From Hyphomicrobiales bacterium (GTDB lineage: Bacteria; Pseudomonadota; Alphaproteobacteria; Rhizobiales; Rhizobiaceae), in contig UBMI01000004.1 of NCBI GenBank assembly GCA_900466475.1, positions 62,001-126,000 of the forward strand: 64,000 nucleotides of DNA, written 5' to 3'. Of this stretch, positions 28,252 to 37,159 are shown piece by piece. The notes under the pieces were generated by a model. It was given only the letters and a program-made list of their open reading frames with translations, searched no databases and was not told where the DNA came from. Position numbers and translations under genes: made by a program. Every line of letters starts with the position of its first letter. Within the stretch, counting starts at the first letter, position 1.

Positions 28252-28950
28252 ATGCGCATCTCTGAAATGCAATTGACGAAACGCCAGCTTCTGGGCGGTG
28301 TCGCCGCCGCAACCGCATCCATGGCGGTATACGGTACGGCGCAGGCGCAGGCAGCCCCGGAAATTCCGAAGCCGGACGGCGATGTCGACATGGCCAAGGT
28401 GCTGGAGCCCGGCGCGCTGCCGGAAATGGCACTCGGCAAAGCCGATGCCCCGGTCAAGATCGTCGAATATATGTCGATGACCTGCCCGCACTGCGCCCAC
28501 TTCCACAACACGACCTTCGACACCATCAAGCAGAAATACGTCGATACCGGCAAGGTCGAGTTCATCCTGCGCGAATTCCCCTTCGACCCCCGCGCTGCCG
28601 CTGCCTTCATGCTTGCCCGCTGCAACCCGCAGAAGCCTGAGGAGCTCGCAACACCCGAACAGTATTTCCCGATGGTCGCCATGCTCTTCAAGCAGCAGCA
28701 GGTCTGGGCAGCAGCCGATGATGGCCGCGCTGCACTGCTGCAGATGTCGAAGCTTGCCGGATTTACTGAGGATAGCTTCACGAAGTGCTTGACGAACCAG
28801 AAACTGCTGGATGAAGTGAATGCCACGCGGGAACGGGGTTCCAAGGACTTCGGCGTCAATGCCACGCCGACGTTCCTCATCAATGGCAAGCGCTATTCTG
28901 GAGACATGCCGGTTGACACCATGTCGGCCCTCATCGACAGCCTCCTCTGA
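28252..28950 (+). CDS. DsbA-family thiol:disulfide oxidoreductase
   Basis: 232 residues, exported: signal region LTKRQLLGGVAAATASMAVY with cleavage near the AQA sites. Catalytic CPHC (C78-C81) in MSMTCPHCAHFHN and the cis-Pro loop NATPTFLINGKRY identify a DsbA/Com1-like enzyme. Its role is to form or isomerise disulfides in periplasmic proteins. ATG 28252 follows GGGGAA at 28243; the frame runs 26 codons further upstream without family similarity. Confidence 0.93.
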   Translation: MRISEMQLTKRQLLGGVAAATASMAVYGTAQAQAAPEIPKPDGDVDMAKVLEPGALPEMALGKADAPVKIVEYMSMTCPHCAHFHNTTFDTIKQKYVDTGKVEFILREFPFDPRAAAAFMLARCNPQKPEELATPEQYFPMVAMLFKQQQVWAAADDGRAALLQMSKLAGFTEDSFTKCLTNQKLLDEVNATRERGSKDFGVNATPTFLINGKRYSGDMPVDTMSALIDSLL

Positions 28951-28969
28951 TCCGTACCGTTTTGCGAAG

Positions 28970-29008
28970 GCGGGCAACGGCGAAAGCCGTGCGCCCGCTT
29001 TTTCTTTT
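28970..29008 (+). terminator. Terminator between the DsbA-like gene and smc
   Basis: Two-part stem GCGGGC...ACGGC-GAAA-GCCGT...GCCCGC followed by a T-rich tract (28999-29008). It ends 20 bp before the smc start, so smc transcription must begin between the hairpin and the gene or read through. Confidence 0.85.
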
Positions 29009-29028
29009 GCGCGGTGTGAGGCCGTGGC

Positions 29029-32000
29029 ATGAAGTTCAACAAGCTCCGCGTTGTCGGCTTCAAATCCTTCGTCGAACCGACAGAATTCATCATCGAGCGT
29101 GGCCTGACGGGTGTCGTCGGACCGAACGGCTGTGGCAAGTCCAACCTCGTCGAGGCCCTGCGCTGGGTCATGGGCGAGAATTCCTATAAGAACATGCGCG
29201 CGTCCGGCATGGACGACGTGATCTTTTCCGGCTCGGGAAACCGCCCGGCGCGCAACACGGCCGAAGTTGCGCTCTATCTTGATAATGGCGAACGTACCGC
29301 GCCTGCCGCCTTCAATGACAGCGATGAAATTCAGGTCACCCGACGCATCGAGCGTGAACAGGGATCGATCTATCGCATCAACGGCAAGGAAAGCCGTGCC
29401 AAGGATGTTCAGCTGCTTTTCGCGGATGCTTCCACCGGCGCTCGCTCTCCCTCGATGGTGGGGCAGGGGCGTATCGGCGAACTGATTTCCGCAAAGCCGC
29501 AGGCACGCCGCCAGTTGCTGGAAGAGGCGGCCGGGATTTCCGGCCTGCACTCCCGCCGCCACGAGGCCGAGCTTCGGTTGCGCGCCGCAGAAAGCAATCT
29601 GGAGCGGCTGGATGACGTCACGTCACAGCTCGAAAGCCAGATCGAGAGCCTGAAGCGCCAGGCGCGCCAGGCAAACCGCTTCAAGACGCTCTCTGCCGAT
29701 ATTCGCGCCCGCGAGGCTATGCTCTTGCACATCCGTTGGGTGCAGGCGAAGGAAGCTGAGGCGGAGGCTGATAGCGCACTCAATCAGGCAACCGTCGTCG
29801 TCGCCGAAAAGGCGCAGATCCAGATGGAGGCGGCTAAGAGCCAAGGCATTGCCAGCCTGAAACTACCTGAACTGCGCGAAGGCGAGGCGAGGGTCGCGGC
29901 CGCCCTCCAGCGCCTGCAGATCGCCCGCAGCCAGCTCGAGGAAGATGCCAACCGCATCCTGCGCCGTCGCGATGAACTCACCCGTCGTCTGACGCAGCTT
30001 GCCGAAGATATCAGGCGTGAGGAACGGCTTGTCGCCGACAATGCCGTCATCCTGGCAAGGCTCGATGCCGAAGAGGCCGATATCGCCGAAACCCTCGCCG
30101 ATTCCGGCCGTTATGCCGAGGAGACGCGGCAGGTATTCGAAGAGGCTGCCACCAAGCTGGCAGATAGTGAGCGTATCTTCACCACCCTGACCGCGGAGCG
30201 CGCTGAAGCCGCGGCCGGACGCAACCAGCTGGAACGCGCCATCCGCGATCTCGCCGATCGCAAGCTCAGGCTCGAACGCCAGATGGACGAGGCCAACCGC
30301 GAGCTTGCCGGTGTCGGCGAGAGGATCGCAACGCTGCCGGACCCGGAAGAAAAGCGCGCCGTGGTGGAAGCCGGCGAGATCGCCGTCGCCGATGCCGAAG
30401 CGGCGATCCAGTCCGTCGAACTGGCACTCGCCGAGGCGCGCGAGATGGAAGCGCTCTCCCGCGCTCCGGTTGATCAGGCACGCAGCAAGCTCAACGCGCT
30501 TGAGACGGAAGCACGCACAATCCAGCGCATGCTGGCAGGCGCCGCCACAGGCGAATTCCCGCCGGTTGCCGAAGAGCTGAAAGTCGATCGCGGTTTCGAA
30601 ACCGCGCTCGGTGCCGCCCTCGGAGACGACCTCGAATCCCCGCTCGACCTGAATGCGCCCGCCCATTGGTCGGAAAACGGCGATGGTGCCGGCGATCCGG
30701 GATTGCCTGCTGGTGCTGTGCCGCTGCTGAACCACGTTCGTGCACCCGCCGCGCTGATCCGTCGCTTGCGGCAGATAGGCTTGGTGGCCGCTACCGACGC
30801 GCCGCGTCTGGTGAAGGAACTCAAGGCCGGCCAGCGGCTGGTCACCAGGGAAGGCGCCGTTTATCGCTGGGACGGCCATGTCGCCGGCGCGGACGCACCG
30901 AGCGCGGCCGCTCTTCGTCTCGCCCAGAAAAACCGCCTCGCCGAGCTCGAAGGTGAGGCCGAACTCGCTCGCGATGTTCTGACCGAAGCAGAGGAGCGCC
31001 TTGCCGCTGCGGCCGATGCGATCCGTGAAGAGGAGCGCAGGCTCACTGACGCCCGCGACATGAACCGCCTGTCCGCCCGTCATCTTGCCGAGGCACGCGA
31101 GGCTCTGGCCGCTGCTGAGCGCGCCTCGGGCGATCTCATTCGCCGCCGCGATGTCGTCGCCGAAGCCGTCAGTCAGTTGCAGTCGCAGCTCGAAGATGTT
31201 GCCGTTCAGGAAGAAAATGCTCGCATCGAACTCGAAGATGCGCCAGATCTGACTGCGCTCGATGACCGTCTGCGCTTCCAGCAGGCCGAAGTCGCGACCG
31301 ATCGCGGTGCGCTTGCTGAAGCGCGCGCTCGCCATGAGAGCCTGAACCGCGAGAACGATGCGCGCCAACGCCGCATCGTCGCCATCGGCCAGGAGCGCGA
31401 GACATGGCGACAGCGCGCCGCAAGTGCGGAAGATCACATCGCAACGCTCCGCGATCGTGAGGAGGAGGCCCGCGAAGAAGCCGCCGAGCTTGAAATGGCG
31501 CCCGATGAATTCGATGACAAGCGCCGCGCTTTGCTGACGGAATTGCAGAAGGCCGAGGAGGCCCGCCGTCATGCCGCTGATCTGCTGGCTGAAGCCGAGC
31601 TGCTGCAGCGCGACGCCGACCACAAGGCGGCGACAGCGCTTTCGGAGCTTGCTGAAAGCCGCGAGCGCCGCGGCCGCGCCGAGGAGCGCCTCGTCTCCGC
31701 ACGCGAGAAGCGGCAGGAGAGCGAACAGCGCATTCGTGAGACACTCAATGTACAGCCCCATGAGGCGTTGCGCCTCGCCGGCCGGCCGGGACTGCAGACG
31801 CTGCCGGATCCGCGCGAGGTCGAGCGCGAAGTGGAGCGGCTAAGGATCGAACGCGAGCGTCTGGGCGCCGTCAACCTGCGGGCCGACGAGGAGCAGAAGG
31901 AGCTCAGCGAGAAGCTGGAAGCGCTCATCAAGGAACGAGACGACGTCATCGATGCCATCAGAAAACTGCGCGGCGCGATCCAGAGCCTGAATCGCGAAGG

Positions 32001-32487
32001 CCGCGAACGACTGATCGCCGCCTTCGACGTCGTCAACGCCCAGTTCCAGCGGCTCTTCACCCACCTTTTCGGCGGTGGCACGGCGGAACTGCAGCTCATT
32101 GAATCAGACGATCCGCTGGAAGCCGGCCTCGAAATCCTCGCCCGCCCGCCCGGCAAGAAGCCGCAGACCATGACGCTGCTTTCCGGCGGCGAGCAGGCGC
32201 TGACGGCGATGGCGCTGATCTTTGCCGTCTTCCTCACCAATCCCGCGCCGATCTGCGTGCTGGACGAGGTGGATGCCCCGCTCGACGACCACAATGTCGA
32301 GCGCTATTGCAACCTGATGGACGAGATGGCGGCCTCCACCGAGACACGATTCGTCATCATCACCCACAACCCGATCACCATGGCGCGCATGAATCGCCTC
32401 TTCGGTGTGACGATGGCCGAGCAGGGTGTTTCTCAGCTGGTCTCGGTTGATCTGCAGACTGCAGAGCGTCTCCGTGAGACGGCCTGA
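29029..32487 (+). CDS. smc: Chromosome segregation ATPase SMC
   Basis: 1152 residues. Head domain with Walker A GPNGCGKSN (residues 31-39); long coiled coils (about 170-480 and 660-1000); a hinge (about 490-650: EELKVDRGFETALGAALGDD); and a C-terminal head with the ABC signature LSGGEQALTAMALIFA and Walker B CVLDEVDAPLDD. It compacts and segregates chromosomal DNA with ScpA/ScpB. The largest housekeeping gene in the window; full length for the family. Confidence 0.97.
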   Translation: MKFNKLRVVGFKSFVEPTEFIIERGLTGVVGPNGCGKSNLVEALRWVMGENSYKNMRASGMDDVIFSGSGNRPARNTAEVALYLDNGERTAPAAFNDSDEIQVTRRIEREQGSIYRINGKESRAKDVQLLFADASTGARSPSMVGQGRIGELISAKPQARRQLLEEAAGISGLHSRRHEAELRLRAAESNLERLDDVTSQLESQIESLKRQARQANRFKTLSADIRAREAMLLHIRWVQAKEAEAEADSALNQATVVVAEKAQIQMEAAKSQGIASLKLPELREGEARVAAALQRLQIARSQLEEDANRILRRRDELTRRLTQLAEDIRREERLVADNAVILARLDAEEADIAETLADSGRYAEETRQVFEEAATKLADSERIFTTLTAERAEAAAGRNQLERAIRDLADRKLRLERQMDEANRELAGVGERIATLPDPEEKRAVVEAGEIAVADAEAAIQSVELALAEAREMEALSRAPVDQARSKLNALETEARTIQRMLAGAATGEFPPVAEELKVDRGFETALGAALGDDLESPLDLNAPAHWSENGDGAGDPGLPAGAVPLLNHVRAPAALIRRLRQIGLVAATDAPRLVKELKAGQRLVTREGAVYRWDGHVAGADAPSAAALRLAQKNRLAELEGEAELARDVLTEAEERLAAAADAIREEERRLTDARDMNRLSARHLAEAREALAAAERASGDLIRRRDVVAEAVSQLQSQLEDVAVQEENARIELEDAPDLTALDDRLRFQQAEVATDRGALAEARARHESLNRENDARQRRIVAIGQERETWRQRAASAEDHIATLRDREEEAREEAAELEMAPDEFDDKRRALLTELQKAEEARRHAADLLAEAELLQRDADHKAATALSELAESRERRGRAEERLVSAREKRQESEQRIRETLNVQPHEALRLAGRPGLQTLPDPREVEREVERLRIERERLGAVNLRADEEQKELSEKLEALIKERDDVIDAIRKLRGAIQSLNREGRERLIAAFDVVNAQFQRLFTHLFGGGTAELQLIESDDPLEAGLEILARPPGKKPQTMTLLSGGEQALTAMALIFAVFLTNPAPICVLDEVDAPLDDHNVERYCNLMDEMAASTETRFVIITHNPITMARMNRLFGVTMAEQGVSQLVSVDLQTAERLRETA

Positions 32488-32629
32488 GGCGGCATTTTAA
32501 TTAAAGACCAAAAAAGGTCACCCTGACATCGGGTGCGTACCCCATTTGGGTGATGCTCTTTTGCGCGCATTGCATTAGAAGTTGTTTTATCGCAACCGCG
32601 CCGGTACGGATAAGTAGCAATCGGTCGTT
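32488..32629. other. First part of the 442-bp gap between smc and ppdK
   Basis: No ORF with a good start is supported here. The segment contains the first bases after the smc stop and a locally AT-rich stretch (around 32568-32600) where a promoter could lie (TTGTTT at 32583). The rest of the gap holds the candidate RNA listed next and a stretch (32779-32929) with no feature except the ppdK ribosome-binding site GGGGGGAAG. Confidence 0.4.
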
Positions 32630-32778
32630 GCGTACCGTGGAATTTGCAATGCTGTCTTCGGGTTGGGGGCGAACGGTCGAAGATCACATGGCATAGATGG
32701 ACCCCCCGTCCGGTTTTCCTGGCCGGACGGAAACAAGGCTTTGCGGGACCGTTGTTGCAGTCCCGCAAAGCTTTTTTT
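32630..32778 (+). ncRNA. Candidate small RNA with terminator hairpin
   Basis: Two consecutive strong hairpins in a gene-free region: CCGTCCGG / CCGGACGG (32706-32713 and 32723-32730) and then the terminator described next. The first hairpin lies just after a C-run that could pair with the G-run at 32664-32668. The layout (upstream promoter-like region, compact structure, intrinsic terminator 160 bp before the next start codon) is that of a trans-acting rhizobial sRNA; ends are approximate. It could instead be a leader or attenuator of ppdK. Confidence 0.4.
32738..32778 (+). terminator. Strong intrinsic terminator between smc and ppdK
   Basis: Twelve-bp perfect stem GCTTTGCGGGAC / GTCCCGCAAAGC (32738-32749 and 32760-32771), followed by seven T. 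It is 250 bp past the smc stop, so it more likely ends an RNA begun inside the gap than the smc mRNA, though either is possible. Confidence 0.9.
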
Positions 32779-32929
32779 ATGCGCTTGCACCGCGCCTCCT
32801 CCGTTTCAACCGCTTGATCTTGCCTCCTGTTGCGGATTTATTGTGCGACGCAACATTTCGCCGCATTTGTCGATTTTCATTTCAACACCAAGGGATTAAG
32901 CTGGTCCCCGAAATGGTGTTGGGGGGAAG

Positions 32930-35596
32930 ATGACCAAGTGGGTCTATACGTTCGGCAATGGGCAGGCTGAAGGCCGGGCGCGAGACAAGGAGATCCTTGG
33001 CGGCAAGGGCGCCAATCTCGCCGAAATGTGCAGCCTCGGCCTCCCGGTCCCTCCTGGCCTCACCATCGTCAGCGAAGCCTGCACCACCTATTACAAGAAC
33101 GGCCGCAAGATCGATCCCGCATTGAAGGAACAGGTGCTCGCAGGTATTGCGGATATCGAGCAGATCACCGGCCGCCGTTTCGGCGCGGGCAAACAGCCTC
33201 TTCTGCTCTCCGTTCGCTCAGGCGCTCGTGTTTCCATGCCTGGCATGATGGATACGGTGCTCAATCTCGGCCTGAATGACGAGACGGTGCAGGCGCTCGG
33301 CCATGATGCCGGCGATGCGCGCTTTGCCTGGGACAGCTATCGTCGCTTCATCCAGATGTATGCCGATGTCGTCATGGGGCTCGGCAACGATCTCTTCGAG
33401 GAAATTCTCGAGGATGAGAAGGCGCGCCTTGGCCACGAATTCGATACCGAGCTCAGCGCTTCCGAATGGCAGCATGTCGTTTCGCTCTACAAGGCGCTGA
33501 TCGAAGAAGAGCTGGACGAGGCCTTCCCGCAGGATCCGGCGGTACAACTCTGGGGCGCTGTCGGCGCGGTGTTTGCGAGTTGGATGAACGCGCGCGCTGT
33601 CACCTATCGCCAACTTCACAATATTCCGGAAGCCTGGGGCACTGCCGTCAATATCCAGGCCATGGTCTTCGGCAATCTCGGCAACGCGTCGGCGACGGGC
33701 GTTGCCTTCACCCGCAACCCCTCGACGGGCGAGAAGATCCTCTACGGCGAATTCCTGGTGAATGCGCAGGGTGAAGACGTGGTTGCCGGCATTCGCACGC
33801 CGCAAAGCATCACCGAGGAGGGGCGCATAGCCTCAGGTTCCGAAAAGCCCTCGATGGAAAAGCTGATGCCCGAGGCCTTTGCCGAGTTCGGCAGCATCTG
33901 CGCCGAGCTGGAGTCGCATTACCGCGACATGCAGGACATCGAATTCACCATCGAGCGCGGCAAGCTCTGGATGCTGCAGACGCGCTCCGGCAAGCGCTCG
34001 ACCAGGGCAGCCATGAAGATCGCCGTCGACATGGTGGACGAAGGTGTCATCACCGAGGATGAAGCCGTCCTGCGCATCGAGCCATCGACGCTCGACCAGC
34101 TCCTGCATCCGACCATCGATCCGCGTGTCAGCCGCCAGGTGATCGGCTCCGGCCTGCCGGCGTCGCCCGGTGCAGCGACCGGCGAGATCGTCTTCACGGC
34201 GGAAGAGGCGGTTGAGGCAGAATCGGAAGGTCGCAAGGTCATCCTGCTGCGCGTCGAGACCAGCCCCGAAGACATTCACGGCATGCATGCTGCCGAAGGC
34301 ATCTTGACCACACGCGGCGGCATGACCAGCCATGCGGCTGTCGTCGCCCGCGGAATGGGGATCCCTTGTGTCGTCGGCGCCGGCACTATGCGCATCGACG
34401 CCCGCAATGAGCGGTTGATGGGCATCGGCGTGACGCTGAAAAAGGGAGATGTCATCACCATCGACGGTTCCGCCGGTCAGGTCCTCAAGGGCGAGGTGCC
34501 GATGATCCAGCCGGAACTGTCAGGCGATTTCGGCCGCATCATGGGCTGGGCGGATCGTGCCCGCCGCATGACGGTGCGCACCAATGCCGACACGCCGGCC
34601 GATGCCCGCGCGGCCCGTTCTTTCGGCGCCGAAGGTATCGGCCTTTGTCGTACCGAGCATATGTTCTTCGAGGGCGAGCGCATCCATGTCATGCGTGAGA
34701 TGATCCTGGCTGAGGACGAGAAGGGCAGGCTGCGCGCTCTCGACAAGCTCCTTCCGATGCAGCGGGGCGATTTCACCGGCCTGTTCTCCGTCATGCACGG
34801 ACTGCCGGTGACGATCCGTCTCCTCGATCCGCCGTTGCATGAATTCCTGCCGAAGAGTGACGAGGAGATCGCCGAGGTCGCCTATGCCATGGGCATGGAG
34901 CCTTCGGCACTGCGCCAGCGTGTCGACGCGCTGCACGAATTCAATCCGATGCTCGGCCATCGCGGCTGCCGCCTTGCCATCTCCTATCCCGAGATCGTCG
35001 AGATGCAGGCCCGCGCGATTTTCGAGGCGGCGGTCGCGGCTGCAAAGGAAACGGGTGCCGCCGTCGTTCCCGAAATCATGGTGCCGCTCGTTGGCCTTCG
35101 CTCCGAACTCGATTACGTCAAGGCGAAGATCGATGCCGTGGCACAGGATGTCATGTCGGAAGCCAAGATGCGCATCGATTACCTCGTCGGCACGATGATC
35201 GAGCTGCCGCGTGCCGCACTGCGTGCCCACGTCATCGCCGAGGCGGCCGAATTTTTCTCCTTCGGCACCAACGACCTGACGCAGACCACTTTCGGCATTT
35301 CGCGCGACGATGCCTCGGCTTTCATCCCGACCTACCAGCGCAAGGGCATCATCGAGCATGATCCCTTCATATCCCTGGATTTCGATGGCGTCGGCGAACT
35401 GATCCGCATTGCCGCCGAGCGCGGGCGGCGCACCCGCAACGACATTAAGCTCGGCATCTGCGGCGAACACGGCGGCGATCCCGCCTCGATCCATTTCTGC
35501 GAGACGATCGGCCTCGATTACGTTTCCTGCTCGCCCTTCCGCGTGCCGATCGCCCGGCTCGCGGCCGCCCAGGCGGTCATTGCCGCCGCTCAGTGA
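32930..35596 (+). CDS. ppdK: Pyruvate, phosphate dikinase
   Basis: Interconverts pyruvate + ATP + Pi and PEP + AMP + PPi. 888 residues: an ATP-grasp domain (about 1-340, beginning LGGKGANLAEMCSLGLPVPPG), the swivelling His domain with the phosphorylated His in TRGGMTSHAAVVARGMG (about 455-471), and the C-terminal PEP/pyruvate TIM barrel with CGEHGGDPASI near the end (catalytic Cys). Start at ATG 32930 with ribosome-binding site GGGGGGAAG. Its stop overlaps the convergent lipoprotein gene by 7 bp. Confidence 0.97.
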   Translation: MTKWVYTFGNGQAEGRARDKEILGGKGANLAEMCSLGLPVPPGLTIVSEACTTYYKNGRKIDPALKEQVLAGIADIEQITGRRFGAGKQPLLLSVRSGARVSMPGMMDTVLNLGLNDETVQALGHDAGDARFAWDSYRRFIQMYADVVMGLGNDLFEEILEDEKARLGHEFDTELSASEWQHVVSLYKALIEEELDEAFPQDPAVQLWGAVGAVFASWMNARAVTYRQLHNIPEAWGTAVNIQAMVFGNLGNASATGVAFTRNPSTGEKILYGEFLVNAQGEDVVAGIRTPQSITEEGRIASGSEKPSMEKLMPEAFAEFGSICAELESHYRDMQDIEFTIERGKLWMLQTRSGKRSTRAAMKIAVDMVDEGVITEDEAVLRIEPSTLDQLLHPTIDPRVSRQVIGSGLPASPGAATGEIVFTAEEAVEAESEGRKVILLRVETSPEDIHGMHAAEGILTTRGGMTSHAAVVARGMGIPCVVGAGTMRIDARNERLMGIGVTLKKGDVITIDGSAGQVLKGEVPMIQPELSGDFGRIMGWADRARRMTVRTNADTPADARAARSFGAEGIGLCRTEHMFFEGERIHVMREMILAEDEKGRLRALDKLLPMQRGDFTGLFSVMHGLPVTIRLLDPPLHEFLPKSDEEIAEVAYAMGMEPSALRQRVDALHEFNPMLGHRGCRLAISYPEIVEMQARAIFEAAVAAAKETGAAVVPEIMVPLVGLRSELDYVKAKIDAVAQDVMSEAKMRIDYLVGTMIELPRAALRAHVIAEAAEFFSFGTNDLTQTTFGISRDDASAFIPTYQRKGIIEHDPFISLDFDGVGELIRIAAERGRRTRNDIKLGICGEHGGDPASIHFCETIGLDYVSCSPFRVPIARLAAAQAVIAAAQ

Positions 35597-35865
35597 CGGT
35601 AGCGGTAATAGCGCGGGTAGTAATAGGGACCGTTCAGATTATAGGCCATGTCGGCCATCACCCAGTCGCTGTCGTAGCGGGCCTGGGCACGGCGGTCGAG
35701 CTCGATCCGCTGCAGGCAGGTCGCAAAACCATCCGTTCCGCGCTTGAAGCCGTAGCCGGTGCAGGTCTGCTCGTCACGTGCCCGCCGCTCCTCGGGCGTC
35801 AGCGTCTGGCAGGCGGCAAGCCCGGCGGCCAGAACGGCAAGAAGGGGCAGGATATATGGGCGCAT
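35590..35865 (-). CDS. Small hypothetical lipoprotein
   Basis: 91 residues beginning MRPYILPLLAVLAAGLAACQ, a lipoprotein signal (LAAC lipobox). The mature part is charged (PEERRARDEQTC) with two more cysteines that could form a disulfide and a Tyr/Arg-rich C-terminus (YYYPRYYRYRH). Start 35865 is chosen for the signal peptide. Function not known. Confidence 0.78.
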   Translation of the reverse strand: MRPYILPLLAVLAAGLAACQTLTPEERRARDEQTCTGYGFKRGTDGFATCLQRIELDRRAQARYDSDWVMADMAYNLNGPYYYPRYYRYRH

Positions 35866-35938
35866 CGGTATCTTCCTCGAGCATGAACGCCAGGCCAGGA
35901 GAATCGATCCGTCTGACGTCGTCAACCCGACTATATTA

Positions 35939-36136
35939 TCAGGCTGCGCCCGCGGGGTCACCGATCGGCAGAAGGGCCGGATTGAGCGGCGGATCCTCTG
36001 GGTTTTTCGTATCGCTCGGATCCTGGGCCGGGGTCAACGGCGGCTTTTCCTGGATGCGATCGGGAATACCCGGTGTCGGCTGCGGGCCAAGCGGCGACTC
36101 TGCGCCGGGTGCCGGAATGGGGTCTCTGTTGGGCAT
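35939..36136 (-). CDS. Short proline-rich hypothetical protein
   Basis: 65 residues, about one quarter proline, starting MPNRDPIPAPGAESPLGPQP; no cysteine, no hydrophobic helix, predicted disordered. It has a nearly perfect Shine-Dalgarno on the minus strand (AAGGAGGT, 5 nt before the ATG), which makes it likely to be translated despite the low-complexity sequence. Function unknown. Confidence 0.6.
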   Translation of the reverse strand: MPNRDPIPAPGAESPLGPQPTPGIPDRIQEKPPLTPAQDPSDTKNPEDPPLNPALLPIGDPAGAA

Positions 36137-36244
36137 GATTTACCTCCTTCACTGAAGAAGGAACGACAGGGTGCAGGCTTGGTTCCACTTTCACCGCCAT
36201 GCATTCCTATGTAAGAGCAAAGGCAACTCACAGGAAAGAGCACC

Positions 36245-36490
36245 ATGGCGATCCGCGATCGATTCTCGAAGAAACTCACCTGTCCGCAATGCGGCAATAG
36301 CGGCTTTGCGGAGGCCTCCGAGATTGATGATGCCAAGCGCAAGACCCCCGATTTCAAAGTCGATCAGCTGCCGCGCGGCTTCTTTGTGCAGCGCCCCTCG
36401 GTGCATCAGGAAACATTCATGCTGAAATGCGAATGCGGCCGCAAATTTCCTTTCCGCTCGCTCGCGGAAGCTGCGGCCGGCCGCGATTGA
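36245..36490 (+). CDS. Small zinc-ribbon hypothetical protein
   Basis: 81 residues with CPQCG (residues 13-17) and CECG (about 62-65), two pairs compatible with one structural zinc. The middle contains DDAKRKTPDFKVDQLPRGFF. CAGGAAAGAG precedes the ATG. Could be a nucleic-acid-associated or assembly protein; no named family recognised. Confidence 0.72.
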   Translation: MAIRDRFSKKLTCPQCGNSGFAEASEIDDAKRKTPDFKVDQLPRGFFVQRPSVHQETFMLKCECGRKFPFRSLAEAAAGRD

Positions 36491-36543
36491 AGCATGGCCC
36501 GCAAAAATCTGCAGCGGGTTTGCGCTAGCGGCACGCTTGGGAT

Positions 36544-36933
36544 TCAGATGCGCTCGAGGACCTCGATGAAGGCATCGGCGAAACGCACCAGGTGTTCGGT
36601 GTCCTCGTCGGGCGCCTGCATGCGGATTTCCGTACCGTTCTGGTCGAGCAAGGCCAGAACCACCCGCATCGTCTTGTCCGACGTCGGGATGCGCAGCACG
36701 GCGATTCGCCTGCAATCTTCGACGAGCCCCGCCGCCGGCAGGTCGAAGAGAAATTCGCCTCGGGTTTCGGCAGCAGCTCTGCGCACCGCTTCGCAGAATC
36801 CGGCCTCGCCATCGGCATAGCCTTCCAGCGAGAGTTCGAGTTCGAGAAGTTCCAGCGGCAAGAGCGGCTCGCCACGCTCGATGCCGCCAAGCGAAGATGC
36901 CTGCGGCCTTTCCCTCATTTCGGACGAGATCAT
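36544..36933 (-). CDS. Hypothetical protein
   Basis: 129 residues, acidic, no signal peptide or helix bundle. A conserved-looking core ETRGEFLFDLPAAGLVEDCR, IAVLRIPTSDKTMRVVLALL ends in FADAFIEVLERI. GGAGA lies 5 nt before the ATG, and the frame is open with normal codon use. I do not recognise a family. It converges on the zinc-ribbon gene. Confidence 0.6.
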   Translation of the reverse strand: MISSEMRERPQASSLGGIERGEPLLPLELLELELSLEGYADGEAGFCEAVRRAAAETRGEFLFDLPAAGLVEDCRRIAVLRIPTSDKTMRVVLALLDQNGTEIRMQAPDEDTEHLVRFADAFIEVLERI

Positions 36934-37159
36934 CTATCTCTCCTGTTTCGTGGGACATGTATCAGACCCCGGTAGAATGGCCTTTTTACGGCATATCAGC
37001 AATAGCTTACAGAGAGGGCGCCCCTCAGACTTGGACCTTTGACGTGGATTGCTTCGGCAATGCTCAGACAAGAGTTTCAATTTAGACGAATCTTGCACTA
37101 GAAAAGTCGATGGCAGCAGCTTCATTCGATTGCTCGCTGCCGACCAACCGGTAGTATTG

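Noticed and set aside
29863..31761. A 632-residue open frame on the minus strand inside smc
   Set aside because: It is antisense to the SMC coiled coil, whose Leu/Glu/Ala-rich codons leave the opposite frame open. No family motif and no ribosome-binding site.
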